Source: JAHJDO01 sp030671985 [NCBI: bacterium] (GTDB lineage: Bacteria; JAHJDO01). From it: a stretch of DNA of 16,807 nt. Position numbers and translations under genes: made by a program. Under the pieces are notes generated by a model that was given only the letters and a program-made list of their open reading frames with translations, did not search any database and was not told the origin of the DNA. The stretch is taken from the NCBI GenBank assembly GCA_030671985.1, contig DAOVHI010000011.1, forward strand, positions 1 to 16,807, read 5' to 3'. This document shows positions 8,292 through 15,903 of the stretch, piece by piece (within the stretch, counting starts at the first letter, position 1; every line of letters begins with the position of its first letter).

Positions 8292-9464
8292 CTATCTTTT
8301 TAATTTTCCAATTTCAGGTAATTTACCCACTAAAGGTCTCGCATATGCAAGAAACTTTTCCGTTACGTTGTTGCCTTCCTCGTTCATGTAGTCTCTGGGC
8401 ATACTTCGTGTATTTTTAGCAACAGAATGAAGAGGCGTTATGAAAAGCCCGCTTGCTTTTATTGCAACACTCCCGTCTTTAAGACCGCTTTCCGCAGCGC
8501 TCTTTACTGCGAATGCTCCGACACGTCTTGCTTCTTTCGCATCCGCTTCGGAAACAATTTCTGGAAAACATCTCTGCAAATAACCAAATGTATCGGCTCT
8601 TGCTCTAAGCTTGCCGGAAATATTTTCTTTAATAATATCTATCAGCATGTCTCCAAGTCCTCCGGATCCGCTTAATTGCACATTTCCGTGAGCATCTTTA
8701 ACTCCTGATTGAAAAATGGAATTACCTTCATCATCACTTATCCCTTCGGAAACTGCTATCTGACATCGCCCCAGCTTGTTGTAAACATCTTTAACGTCCT
8801 GTATGAATTTCTCCTTTGAAAATGGAATTTCAGGAACGTAAATAAGATGAGGGCCGTCATTCTCATGCTGTCTTCCCAGAGCAGAAGCGGCAGTTAAAAA
8901 TCCTGCGTGTCTTCCCATAATAATGTTAACCTTAATTCCGGGAATAGCTCCGTTATCAAGATTATCACCCATTATTGCCATTGCAACAAATTTTGCCGCA
9001 GAACCATAACCAGGACAATGGTCAGTAACGAGCAGATCATTATCAATAGTCTTTGGTATATGAAAAGATGTCAGATCATATCCTGACTTATTTGCAAGTT
9101 GATTTATAATGTCCGCTGTTTCTGCTGAATCATTGCCTCCGATGTAAAAGAAATATCTGATATTATTCTTCTTGAATATATCAACTATTTTTCCGCATTC
9201 CTCTTCAGTAGGTTTTTTTCTCACGGATCCCAGCGCGGCAGATGGCGTGTTGGCTACTTTTTCAAGAACTGTAGTGTCTTGTGCTCCCAAATCAATAAAA
9301 TTCTCATTAAGTAGTCCTTTTATGCCGTGTAACGCGCCGTAAAATTTTTGAATTTCAGGATGTTTACCTGCTTCCATTATTGCGCCGACTAAGCTCTGAT
9401 TAATAACACATGTTGGTCCGCCCGACTGACCTATAACGGCATTTCCTATTACTTTGCTGCTCAT
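8292..9464 (-). CDS. pfp: 6-phosphofructokinase, pyrophosphate-dependent type
   Basis: Phosphorylates fructose 6-phosphate to fructose 1,6-bisphosphate. The 390-residue protein shows IGQSGGPTCVIN at 11-22, GGNDS at 109-113, PKTIDND at 137-143 with the catalytic aspartate D141, and MGRHAGFL at 183-190. Donor-specificity positions favour pyrophosphate: E. coli ATP-PfkA has GGDGS and PGTIDND, while this protein has Asp at the second of these glycines (D112) and Lys in place of the Gly before TIDND (K138), the pair known to exclude ATP and bind PPi. With PPi the reaction is reversible, so the enzyme may also serve gluconeogenesis or sedoheptulose phosphate turnover, which would fit the adjacent transketolase. 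GGAGAG lies 6 bases upstream of ATG 9464, 17 bases after the transketolase stop. The family is certain; donor choice is inferred from residues. Confidence 0.94.
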   Translation of the reverse strand: MSSKVIGNAVIGQSGGPTCVINQSLVGAIMEAGKHPEIQKFYGALHGIKGLLNENFIDLGAQDTTVLEKVANTPSAALGSVRKKPTEEECGKIVDIFKKNNIRYFFYIGGNDSAETADIINQLANKSGYDLTSFHIPKTIDNDLLVTDHCPGYGSAAKFVAMAIMGDNLDNGAIPGIKVNIIMGRHAGFLTAASALGRQHENDGPHLIYVPEIPFSKEKFIQDVKDVYNKLGRCQIAVSEGISDDEGNSIFQSGVKDAHGNVQLSGSGGLGDMLIDIIKENISGKLRARADTFGYLQRCFPEIVSEADAKEARRVGAFAVKSAAESGLKDGSVAIKASGLFITPLHSVAKNTRSMPRDYMNEEGNNVTEKFLAYARPLVGKLPEIGKLKR

Positions 9465-9481
9465 TGTATGCTCTCCTATAT

Positions 9482-11482
9482 TTATTTCCCTATTATCTCT
9501 AACGCTTTCTTATATACATTGTCAGCAGTAAACCCGAATTTTTCCGCTAATAATTCATACGGTGCAGAAGCTCCAAATTCATCAATTCCGAGAACTTTAC
9601 CGTCTAATCCTGCATATTTATACCATCCTGCCGTCGAACCGGCTTCAACTACTAATCTCTTCCTGCATAATGATGGAATAACTTTTTCCATATATGATCC
9701 GGATTGCGCTTCAAATATTTCCACACTTGGTATATTCACAAGTCTTACGTCACGTCCTTCCTTATTCAAGCGCTCTGCTGCTTCCATACAAATGCTGACC
9801 TCGGAACCTGAAGCAATGATAACAAGTTCTGGCACGCTGGATTTGCTGTCTATTAACACATACGCTCCTTTAGAAAGGTCTTTTGCCGGTGGATATATAT
9901 TTCTGTCAATCGCAGAAACTTTTTGTCTTGTCAGAAGAATGACAGTTGGTCCGTTTTTGTTTTTGAGAGCCTCTATCCATGCAGTAGATGTTTCGGACGC
10001 ATCGGCAGGTCTTATTACTGTTAAGTTTGGTATCAATCGGAGTGAAGCCGCTTGCTCAACAGGTTCATGTGTTGCACCGTCTTCTCCGACAAAAATACTG
10101 TCATGTGTAAAAACATAAATTACCTGCTGTTTCATAATAGCCGCAAGCCGTATAGAAGGTCTCATATAATCCGAGAACACAAAGAAGGTGGAGCAGTAGG
10201 GGATAATACCGCCAAAAAGAGCCATGCCGTTTACAACCGCTCCCATGCAATGTTCTCTTATACCAAAATGCATGTTGCGTCCGCTGAATTTCCCTCTGTT
10301 TATGGATTCGTATTTTTTCAGTATTGTCTTTGTGGATGGAGAAAGATCCGCTGAACCTCCAATAAGAAACGGTACCTTTTCTGCGATAGTCTGCATTATT
10401 TCTCCGCCTGCGTTTCGTGTCGCAACAGACTTGTCTTCAAAATCAGGTAAAACATCCGCTAGATTTTCCGGAATTTCCTTATTCAGCCAATTATTCAAAC
10501 CTTCCGCCTTTTGCGGATATTTTGTTCTGTATTCTTCAAACTTGTTTTTCCATTCCATATACACGGAAAGTTTTTTCTCATTACATATTTTGAATATCTC
10601 TTTTGTTTCCTCAGGTATATAAAAAGCGGGTTCAAGAGGCCATCCAAGATTTTGCTTAGTAAGTTTTACTTCTTCTTCTCCAAGAGGTTCGCCGTGCGCA
10701 GAGGCCGAGTCCTGTTTGTTGGGAGAACCTTTACCTATATGAGTTCGTCCGATAATCAAAGTCGGCTTATTTTTTTCTTTTTGCCCTGATTCAATTGCTT
10801 TTACAATTTCATCCGGATTATATGGATCAATTTTTATTACCTGCCAGTCATACGCTTCAAAACGTTTTCCTACATCTTCACTGAAAGCGATAGAAGTATC
10901 ACCTTCAATAGTAATGTGATTATCATCATAGAAGTATATAATGTTCCCAAGTCCAAGATGCCCCGCAAAAGATGCCGCTTCTGCGCTAATACCTTCCATC
11001 AGATCACCATCGGTTACTATTCCGTAAACATACGGATCAAAGAGTGTAATATCGTCCGTATTAAACCTGTTTTTAAAGATTTTTGCTGATATTGCCATAC
11101 CAACTCCGTTTCCAAATCCCTGTCCAAGAGGACCGGTTGTTGTATCAACTCCCGGAGTTACCCCGTATTCAGGATGTCCGGGTGTTTTACTGTCCCACTG
11201 CCTGAACTTTTTAAGGTCATCAAGCGGCAGATCAAATCCGCCCAAATGAAGTAATGAATAAAGAAGTGTTGAACCATGTCCTCCTGAAAGAACAAATCTG
11301 TCTCTGTTTATCCACGAGGGATCTTCAGGATTGTATCTTAAGAATCTGGTCCAGACCACATACGCATAATCAGCAGCCCCCATTGGAAGTCCGGGATGTC
11401 CTGAATTGGCTTTTTGGACGGCGTCTACTGAGAGCATTTTTATCGTATTTATTGCGAGAGCATCATTTTTATCAAACTGCAT
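9482..11482 (-). CDS. tkt: Transketolase
   Basis: Moves two-carbon units between pentose, heptose, tetrose and triose phosphates with thiamine diphosphate; a cytoplasmic enzyme of the non-oxidative pentose phosphate pathway. The single 666-residue chain contains all three domains: the N-terminal cofactor domain with NSGHPGLPMGAADYA near 26-40, GPLGQGFGNGVGMA near 117-130 and the thiamine/metal motif TDGDLMEGIS to YDDNHITIEG at about 157-194; the pyrimidine-binding domain with the activating glutamate E410 in FGIREHCMGAVVNG; and a C-terminal domain containing IDEFGASAPYELL. Length matches full-size bacterial enzymes, not the split form. AAGGAG lies 6 bases before ATG 11482. It sits 30 bases downstream of holA, the largest gap in the train, and just before the PPi-type phosphofructokinase, together a small carbon-metabolism block. 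Confidence 0.97.
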   Translation of the reverse strand: MQFDKNDALAINTIKMLSVDAVQKANSGHPGLPMGAADYAYVVWTRFLRYNPEDPSWINRDRFVLSGGHGSTLLYSLLHLGGFDLPLDDLKKFRQWDSKTPGHPEYGVTPGVDTTTGPLGQGFGNGVGMAISAKIFKNRFNTDDITLFDPYVYGIVTDGDLMEGISAEAASFAGHLGLGNIIYFYDDNHITIEGDTSIAFSEDVGKRFEAYDWQVIKIDPYNPDEIVKAIESGQKEKNKPTLIIGRTHIGKGSPNKQDSASAHGEPLGEEEVKLTKQNLGWPLEPAFYIPEETKEIFKICNEKKLSVYMEWKNKFEEYRTKYPQKAEGLNNWLNKEIPENLADVLPDFEDKSVATRNAGGEIMQTIAEKVPFLIGGSADLSPSTKTILKKYESINRGKFSGRNMHFGIREHCMGAVVNGMALFGGIIPYCSTFFVFSDYMRPSIRLAAIMKQQVIYVFTHDSIFVGEDGATHEPVEQAASLRLIPNLTVIRPADASETSTAWIEALKNKNGPTVILLTRQKVSAIDRNIYPPAKDLSKGAYVLIDSKSSVPELVIIASGSEVSICMEAAERLNKEGRDVRLVNIPSVEIFEAQSGSYMEKVIPSLCRKRLVVEAGSTAGWYKYAGLDGKVLGIDEFGASAPYELLAEKFGFTADNVYKKALEIIGK

Positions 11483-11512
11483 TTCTATCTCCTTGATTTT
11501 TCGATTAAAAAA

Positions 11513-12586
11513 CTATTCGGAATGTATCAAATTTTTGTTAATTTTGCAAATCCCTGCAACAAGCATCTCCAGTGCCAGTTTTTGGGGAACTTTGCCTGTT
11601 TTTATAGAAACTTCTGTTTCAAATAATTTCTTTATATCCGCTATTAGCTCTTCTTTTTGAAATTTCAGGCTTTGTTGGGCGATTCTGAAGATGAGGTAAG
11701 GATGCTGTCCTGAGAGTTTTTTGGAAGCAGAACTATATGTTTTTTGATCATAGTATCCTCTTCTAACTACATCCTCGGGAACGTCTCCTTTTTCAATAAG
11801 TATCTTGTTCTGCAATAACAACCTGATTCTTTTTGTCAGCATAGGCACAAGGCTATAGCCGGAGTTTTTAGCGCGGGAGAATTCTTCAAGAAGTTTTAAG
11901 GCTCTTGTAAGGTTTTTCTCCGCAACGGCATCAGACATAGCAAACGGCGCGTATTCTATTGATTTAGGAACAAGTGTATTTATGTCATCCTCTGTAATAT
12001 TATCTTTGTCTTTGCAGTAAAGTTCTAATTTCTCAAGCTCATTCATTATCTGCCTGAGATTTACACCTGTTAAAGACAGCAGATATTCAAAGGCAATCGG
12101 AGAGAGCTTCTTGCCGTTCTTCTTTAGTTTTAACTGTGCAAATTCGTATGCCTGATTTCTATCCGATTTTTTATTTTCCTTAAAAGCGGGAAATTCAATT
12201 ACTTCCCCAATTTTTTTACCCGCCTGTTCGGCGGTCAAAATCACATAGGTATTAACAGGTATGCTGTGTTCTGTAACTTCACTAAAATCTTCGGATTTTT
12301 TCTTGAGCAGATTTCCGCAATCTTTAATCCAAATAACTCGTTTGAGCCCAAGCAAAGAAGAAGTTTTTATTGCGGAGATAATGTTCTTTATGTCTGTACT
12401 CTCGGCATGTATTGTTTCCAGCCCGAATTCTTTCTGGTCGTCGGGCAAGAGTGTGTTAATGATTTTCTTAGCGGTATCTTCTACAAGGTATCCTTCCTCG
12501 CCAAAAACCAAAAACAACTTAGGTATATCTCCGCTTTTTATTTTCTTAATCAGATTCGATTGTTTAATTAATCTATTTTCTAACAT
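11513..12586 (-). CDS. holA: DNA polymerase III delta subunit
   Basis: Clamp-loader subunit that opens the beta sliding clamp at replication. The 357-residue protein has the HolA layout: an N-terminal AAA+-like domain starting PKLFLVFGEEGYLVEDTAKK at about 22-41 (no true Walker A, as is normal for delta), a middle helical domain with the typical LTGVNLRQIMNELEKLELY stretch, and a C-terminal collar domain with FRIAQQSLKF and a final helical segment. ATG 12586 overlaps the last 14 bases of oppF in another frame; GGAAAG lies 7 bases upstream. The gene is single-copy and essential in most bacteria, so its position inside an operon of transport and metabolic genes is a chance housekeeping arrangement as far as can be seen. 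Confidence 0.93.
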   Translation of the reverse strand: MLENRLIKQSNLIKKIKSGDIPKLFLVFGEEGYLVEDTAKKIINTLLPDDQKEFGLETIHAESTDIKNIISAIKTSSLLGLKRVIWIKDCGNLLKKKSEDFSEVTEHSIPVNTYVILTAEQAGKKIGEVIEFPAFKENKKSDRNQAYEFAQLKLKKNGKKLSPIAFEYLLSLTGVNLRQIMNELEKLELYCKDKDNITEDDINTLVPKSIEYAPFAMSDAVAEKNLTRALKLLEEFSRAKNSGYSLVPMLTKRIRLLLQNKILIEKGDVPEDVVRRGYYDQKTYSSASKKLSGQHPYLIFRIAQQSLKFQKEELIADIKKLFETEVSIKTGKVPQKLALEMLVAGICKINKNLIHSE

Positions 12587-13538
12587 TTTTTATCTTTCCG
12601 GCATATCCCGCACCTCTTGAGGCAGTGCCTCTTGATGAAAAAATCTCACACATTACATGACAGGCGAGATAGTGTTCTTTGCCTATTTGTTTTAATTTAG
12701 GAACTTGTTTTTGGCATTTGTTTTTAGCAATTTTGCATCTCGGATAAAAACTGCATCCAGAAGAGGGGAGTGACGAAGATGAGATTTTAGATATAGGCGC
12801 TGCGCGAAGCAGAATATTTGTATAAGGATGCAATGGAGTTTTGAATACTTCACTACATAGACCCTGTTCTACTATTTTGCCAAGATACATCACACACACT
12901 CGACGACTTATATATTTAATCAGGCTTAGATCATGTGAGATAAAAAGCATAGAAAGGTTAAAATCAGATTGTAATTTACTCAGCAGATTTAGTATTTGCG
13001 CCTGTATTGAGACATCCAGAGAGGAAGTCGGCTCATCAGCGATTATAAGCTCGGAGTTTGCCGCTAAAGCTCTGGCTATGCCGACACGCTGTTTTTGCCC
13101 TCCGCTTAGTTGATGCGGATATTTATTTAATATTTTTTCGTCTAATCCAACCATTTTTAGCAATCTTTTAATTTCAGCCAATATATTTTTTTTACTTAAG
13201 AATCTATTTATTAGCAACGGTTCATAAAGTGTCTGGCTTACTTTCATTCTTGGATTTAGGGAGTTTACAGGATCCTGAAATATCAACTGCGGATTAACGC
13301 TTTTATCCCCAAAATAATCTATTGTCCCTTTATCCGGCGGAATAAGACCTGTTATCAATTTCCCGACAGTGCTTTTCCCGCACCCGCTTTCCCCGACAAG
13401 CCCAAGTATCTCTCCTCGTCCAATACGAAAGCTCACTCCATCCACAGCCTTTACTGCATACGAATCTCTTGCCCAAAAACTTGTTTTCCTCGAGAAATGT
13501 TTCTCCACGTTATCTATGACTAGAATATCCTGTTTCAT
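12573..13538 (-). CDS. oppF: Oligopeptide/dipeptide ABC transporter ATP-binding protein, OppF/DppF type
   Basis: ATPase subunit of a peptide- or nickel-type ABC importer. From the chosen start (321 residues): Walker A GESGCGKST at 49-57, Q-loop QDPVNSLNPRM near 88, signature LSGGQ at 144-148, Walker B LIIADEP at 164-170, H-loop H202, then the oligopeptide-family C-terminal region with spaced cysteines (CSFYPRCKIAKNKC). An upstream ATG at 13556 in the same frame would add six residues and overlap oppD by 16 bases; ATG 13538 is preferred because the protein then begins at the usual strand (MKQDILVIDNVEKHF), and AAAGAG lies 6 bases before it. After the last family cysteine there is an unusual short tail (SSRGTASRGAGYAG) encoded by a 15-base repeat. 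No permease or binding-protein gene is nearby. The OppF label is by family and order; the substrate is unknown. Confidence 0.92.
   Translation of the reverse strand: MKQDILVIDNVEKHFSRKTSFWARDSYAVKAVDGVSFRIGRGEILGLVGESGCGKSTVGKLITGLIPPDKGTIDYFGDKSVNPQLIFQDPVNSLNPRMKVSQTLYEPLLINRFLSKKNILAEIKRLLKMVGLDEKILNKYPHQLSGGQKQRVGIARALAANSELIIADEPTSSLDVSIQAQILNLLSKLQSDFNLSMLFISHDLSLIKYISRRVCVMYLGKIVEQGLCSEVFKTPLHPYTNILLRAAPISKISSSSLPSSGCSFYPRCKIAKNKCQKQVPKLKQIGKEHYLACHVMCEIFSSRGTASRGAGYAGKIKNVRK
12613..12635. repeat. 15-base tandem repeat with small palindrome in the oppF tail
   Basis: CCTCTTGA occurs at 12613-12620 and again at 12628-12635, 15 bases apart, and GAGGCA-G-TGCCTC at 12619-12631 is a perfect 6-base inverted repeat around one base. 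In the oppF frame this encodes SRGTA followed by SRGAG. It lies after the last conserved family cysteine, so it looks like a local duplication extending the C-terminus rather than a terminator; no T-run follows it on the minus strand. Confidence 0.5.
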
Positions 13539-13540
13539 CT

Positions 13541-14503
13541 TTATCTCTTTAGACATCTAACCAAATGCTGTTTCTTTACTTCAAATAATCCGGGTTTGAC
13601 TTTTTTGCATATTTTGTCGGCTTCTCTGCATCTTGGATGAAACTTGCATCCTGTTGGAAATTCTGCAGGATTAGGCACGGAGCCGGGTATGACTTCCAAT
13701 TTACCTTTTCCTTTTTTGAAACTTGGTACTGACTTTAGAAGAGCTTCTGTATATGGATGTAGAGGTTTTTTAAAAACTTGTTTTGCGTCTGCTTCTTCTA
13801 CTATCTCTCCTCCATACATTACTATAACCCACTGGGCAACCTGAGCTACTATGCTCAAATCGTGAGTTATTAATAGAATTGACATGTTGAATTTTTTTTG
13901 CAGAGTTTTTAGCAAATTCAGTATTTGTGCCTGAATAGTAACATCCAAAGCAGTCGTTGGTTCATCTGCGATCAAGAGCTGTGGTTTTGTAATTAGAGCC
14001 ATAGCGATCATAGCCCTCTGCTGCATACCTCCGCTGAGCTGATGCGGATATGTATTAAATATTCTTTGCTGATCCTGCAGACCAACCGTTTTCAAAATAT
14101 CAATTGTATCTTTATATGCCTGATCTTTTGAAGTGGATTTATGCGTGAAAATAGCTTCCGTGATTTGATTCCCGATAGTAAAAGTCGGATTAAGACACGA
14201 CAGAGGTTCCTGAAATATCATGGATATATTATTCCCTCTTATTTTTCTAAGCTGTTTTACATCTAATTTCAGCAGGTCAATATCATCATTAAAATTTATC
14301 TTTCCTTTTACAATCTTTCCAGGAGAAGAGATAAGTCTTAATATTGAAAGAGCAGCCGTGCTCTTGCCGCATCCACTCTCCCCGACAAGCGCTACAATCT
14401 CTTTTGGATGGATAGAAAAGCTTACATTATCAACGGCTTTAAGAACCTGTTCTCCCAGATAAAAATATGTTCTTAGATTCTGAATATCCAGTAAATTATC
14501 CAT
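13541..14503 (-). CDS. oppD: Oligopeptide/dipeptide ABC transporter ATP-binding protein, OppD/DppD type
   Basis: Partner ATPase to the following OppF-type protein; the two should form the nucleotide-binding heterodimer of an importer on the cytoplasmic face of the membrane. From the chosen start (320 residues): Walker A GESGCGKST at 41-49, Q-loop FQEPLSCLNPT near 97, signature LSGGM at 156-160, Walker B LLIADEP at 176-182, H-loop H214, and a C-terminal cysteine pattern (CKFHPRCREADKIC with a later C) of the kind proposed to bind an iron-sulfur cluster in some members. The frame is open to an ATG at 14530, but ATG 14503 gives the usual N-terminus (MDNLLDIQNLRTYF) and overlaps the ispH stop in the 8-base string ATGGATAA, a classic coupled start. 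Permease and solute-binding genes are missing from the window. Confidence 0.93.
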   Translation of the reverse strand: MDNLLDIQNLRTYFYLGEQVLKAVDNVSFSIHPKEIVALVGESGCGKSTAALSILRLISSPGKIVKGKINFNDDIDLLKLDVKQLRKIRGNNISMIFQEPLSCLNPTFTIGNQITEAIFTHKSTSKDQAYKDTIDILKTVGLQDQQRIFNTYPHQLSGGMQQRAMIAMALITKPQLLIADEPTTALDVTIQAQILNLLKTLQKKFNMSILLITHDLSIVAQVAQWVIVMYGGEIVEEADAKQVFKKPLHPYTEALLKSVPSFKKGKGKLEVIPGSVPNPAEFPTGCKFHPRCREADKICKKVKPGLFEVKKQHLVRCLKR

Positions 14504-15338
14504 GCGTGTCTCGTATTTTGCTAACCACATTTTTTATGCTCTCAGGTGACGTAGATGCTCCAGCGCTTATTCCAATCTTCTCTTTGCCTTTTAGCCACGC
14601 TAAGTTTATATCCCTGACCATCTCTATGTGATAGGTCTTCACACCTGTTTCTTTGCTGACTTCAACCAATCGTTTTGTATTTGCGCTGTTATATCCTCCG
14701 ATCACTATCATTACATCAGAGCGTTTTGCCAGCTGTCTAGCGGCGGTTTGTTTTTTTAGAGTGGTTTCACATATTGTATTATATATTCTTAATTCATCGG
14801 AGTAGGGAAGTGCTATCGTAGATATTTCTCTAAGATTCCATATCCCTTGCGTTGTCTGTGAGACTATCCCGATTTTTTTATCATTCTGAAGTTTTTTGAT
14901 ATCTATTTCAGATTTGTTTCCAATAACCTGAAAATTGGTTCCACAGAATCCTACAATACCTTTTGTTTCAGCATGATTTTTGTCTCCGATAATGATGATA
15001 TGATATTTATCATTCTTTAACTGTTCAGCGTATTTCTGCGCTTTTTTGACTAATGGGCAAGTAGCATCAATAATTTTCAGCCCTTTTTCAGCCGCTTTTT
15101 TAATCAGTTTCGGTTCAAGTCCGTGCGCAGAGATGACTAGAGCACCTTTTTTTATGATTGAGATATCTTTGACTATCTTCAGTCCTCTGTCCATGAGACC
15201 CTTTACTACCTGCGGATTATGAATTATTGGACCGAGACAATAAATATTCTGTTCGTTTTTAAGGCTGTCTTCAACTATTTTAATAGCCCTTTTTACGCCA
15301 AAACAGAACCCAGAATGACTTGCTATTTCAATTTTCAT
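14496..15338 (-). CDS. ispH: 4-hydroxy-3-methylbut-2-enyl diphosphate reductase
   Basis: Last enzyme of the MEP (non-mevalonate) isoprenoid pathway, giving IPP and DMAPP from HMBPP with a [4Fe-4S] cluster. From the chosen start (280 residues) cluster cysteines are C12 (GFCFGVKRA), C94 (DATCPLV) and C190 (TICETT). Diphosphate and proton-relay residues are H40, H72 (SAHG), H122 and E124 in NHAETKG, the SQTT motif near 160, GGYNSANT near 214 and AGASTSPE near 259. The frame extends to a TTG at 15353 and an ATG at 15344, but ATG 15338 is preferred: GGAAG lies 8 bases before it and the protein starts at the first strand (MKIEIASHSGFCFGV). It is the first gene of the long minus-strand train, with a strong extended -10 just upstream. 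Confidence 0.97.
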   Translation of the reverse strand: MKIEIASHSGFCFGVKRAIKIVEDSLKNEQNIYCLGPIIHNPQVVKGLMDRGLKIVKDISIIKKGALVISAHGLEPKLIKKAAEKGLKIIDATCPLVKKAQKYAEQLKNDKYHIIIIGDKNHAETKGIVGFCGTNFQVIGNKSEIDIKKLQNDKKIGIVSQTTQGIWNLREISTIALPYSDELRIYNTICETTLKKQTAARQLAKRSDVMIVIGGYNSANTKRLVEVSKETGVKTYHIEMVRDINLAWLKGKEKIGISAGASTSPESIKNVVSKIRDTHG

Positions 15339-15346
15339 TTTCATAT

Positions 15347-15351
15347 CTTCC
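15347..15351 (-). promoter_or_regulatory. Ribosome binding site deciding the ispH start
   Basis: The minus strand reads GGAAG here, 8 bases before ATG 15338 but only 2 bases before ATG 15344, and it overlaps the possible TTG start at 15353. The spacing favours 15338. Confidence 0.6.
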
Positions 15352-15361
15352 AAATAAACTG

Positions 15362-15367
15362 TATTAT
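15362..15367 (+). promoter_or_regulatory. Possible greA -10 element overlapping the ispH -10
   Basis: The plus strand reads TATTAT (five of six matches to TATAAT) in the same bases as the opposite-strand -10. A weak -35-like TTCATA at 15340-15345 lies 16 bases upstream. The distance to greA ATG 15413 is sensible. It is the best plus-strand candidate in the 74-base divergent gap but is not strong. Confidence 0.35.
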
Positions 15368-15371
15368 ATCA
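15363..15371 (-). promoter_or_regulatory. Extended -10 promoter element for the ispH-led gene train
   Basis: The minus strand reads TGATATAAT, a perfect extended -10 (TG-n-TATAAT) for the main sigma factor. A transcript would begin about 7 bases downstream near 15356 and have a short leader to ATG 15338. A -35 candidate TTGTTT lies 19 bases upstream, too far to be ideal, which an extended -10 can tolerate. It is the only good promoter noticed for the train of genes ending at the AraC regulator; internal promoters within coding sequence were not searched exhaustively. Confidence 0.6.
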
Positions 15372-15399
15372 GAATAAGTTCTAATTAAAACAAACATTT

Positions 15400-15403
15400 G
15401 GAG
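15400..15403 (+). promoter_or_regulatory. Ribosome binding site deciding the greA start
   Basis: GGAG lies 9 bases before ATG 15413. It overlaps the alternative TTG start at 15398, which therefore has no ribosome site of its own; this selects 15413. Confidence 0.7.
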
Positions 15404-15412
15404 ACTGAAAAT

Positions 15413-15883
15413 ATGCAAAAAACTTATTTAACCCGGGAAGGCTATGAAAAATTAAGAAAGAAGCTGGAATATTTAAAGACCGTGCGGCGTGGAGAGCTGT
15501 CTAAGGAGATAGGAATAGCCCGAAAGCATGGAGATCTGAAAGAAAATTCAGAATACGATGCAGCTAAAAATGCACAGGGTCTAAATGAGGCAAAAATCGC
15601 TGAATTAGAAGGTAAATTAAGCAACGGACAAATTATTGATTATGAAGACATTCCTACGGATAGAGTATTGATAGGAGCAATAGTAGAATTAAAGAATTTA
15701 GACTCCGGAGAAAAGATTCAATATACTCTGGTGTCAGAACTGGAAGCTGATTTCTCAGACGGTAAGATTTCTATTTCTTCTCCGGTAGCCCAAAGCCTAT
15801 TGGGGCATAAGGAAAACGAGACAGTTGAGATTAATGTTCCGGCTGGAATTTTAAGATATAAAGTACTAAAAATATCCAGATGA
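15413..15883 (+). CDS. greA: Transcription elongation factor GreA
   Basis: Binds the secondary channel of RNA polymerase and stimulates cleavage of backtracked RNA. From ATG 15413 the protein has 156 residues, against 158 for E. coli GreA. The N-terminal coiled coil (about 8-75) holds the tip acidic residues D41 and E44 in HGDLKENSEYDAA. The C-terminal FKBP-like domain includes IGAIVELKNL near 87, SSPVAQSLLGHKENE near 122-136 and the terminal strand. A TTG at 15398 would add five residues, but it overlaps the GGAG ribosome site and is rejected. It is the only plus-strand gene, divergent from ispH and convergent with the PilZ pair, with only 20 bases before the latter's stop. Confidence 0.97.
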   Translation: MQKTYLTREGYEKLRKKLEYLKTVRRGELSKEIGIARKHGDLKENSEYDAAKNAQGLNEAKIAELEGKLSNGQIIDYEDIPTDRVLIGAIVELKNLDSGEKIQYTLVSELEADFSDGKISISSPVAQSLLGHKENETVEINVPAGILRYKVLKISR

Positions 15884-15903
15884 CAGCAAAATGAGATGTA
15901 TTT

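Noticed and set aside
9468-10118. Plus-strand open frame of 216 codons
   Set aside because: It is antisense to the transketolase C-terminal half; long antisense frames are expected from the codon bias here and no family motif is seen.
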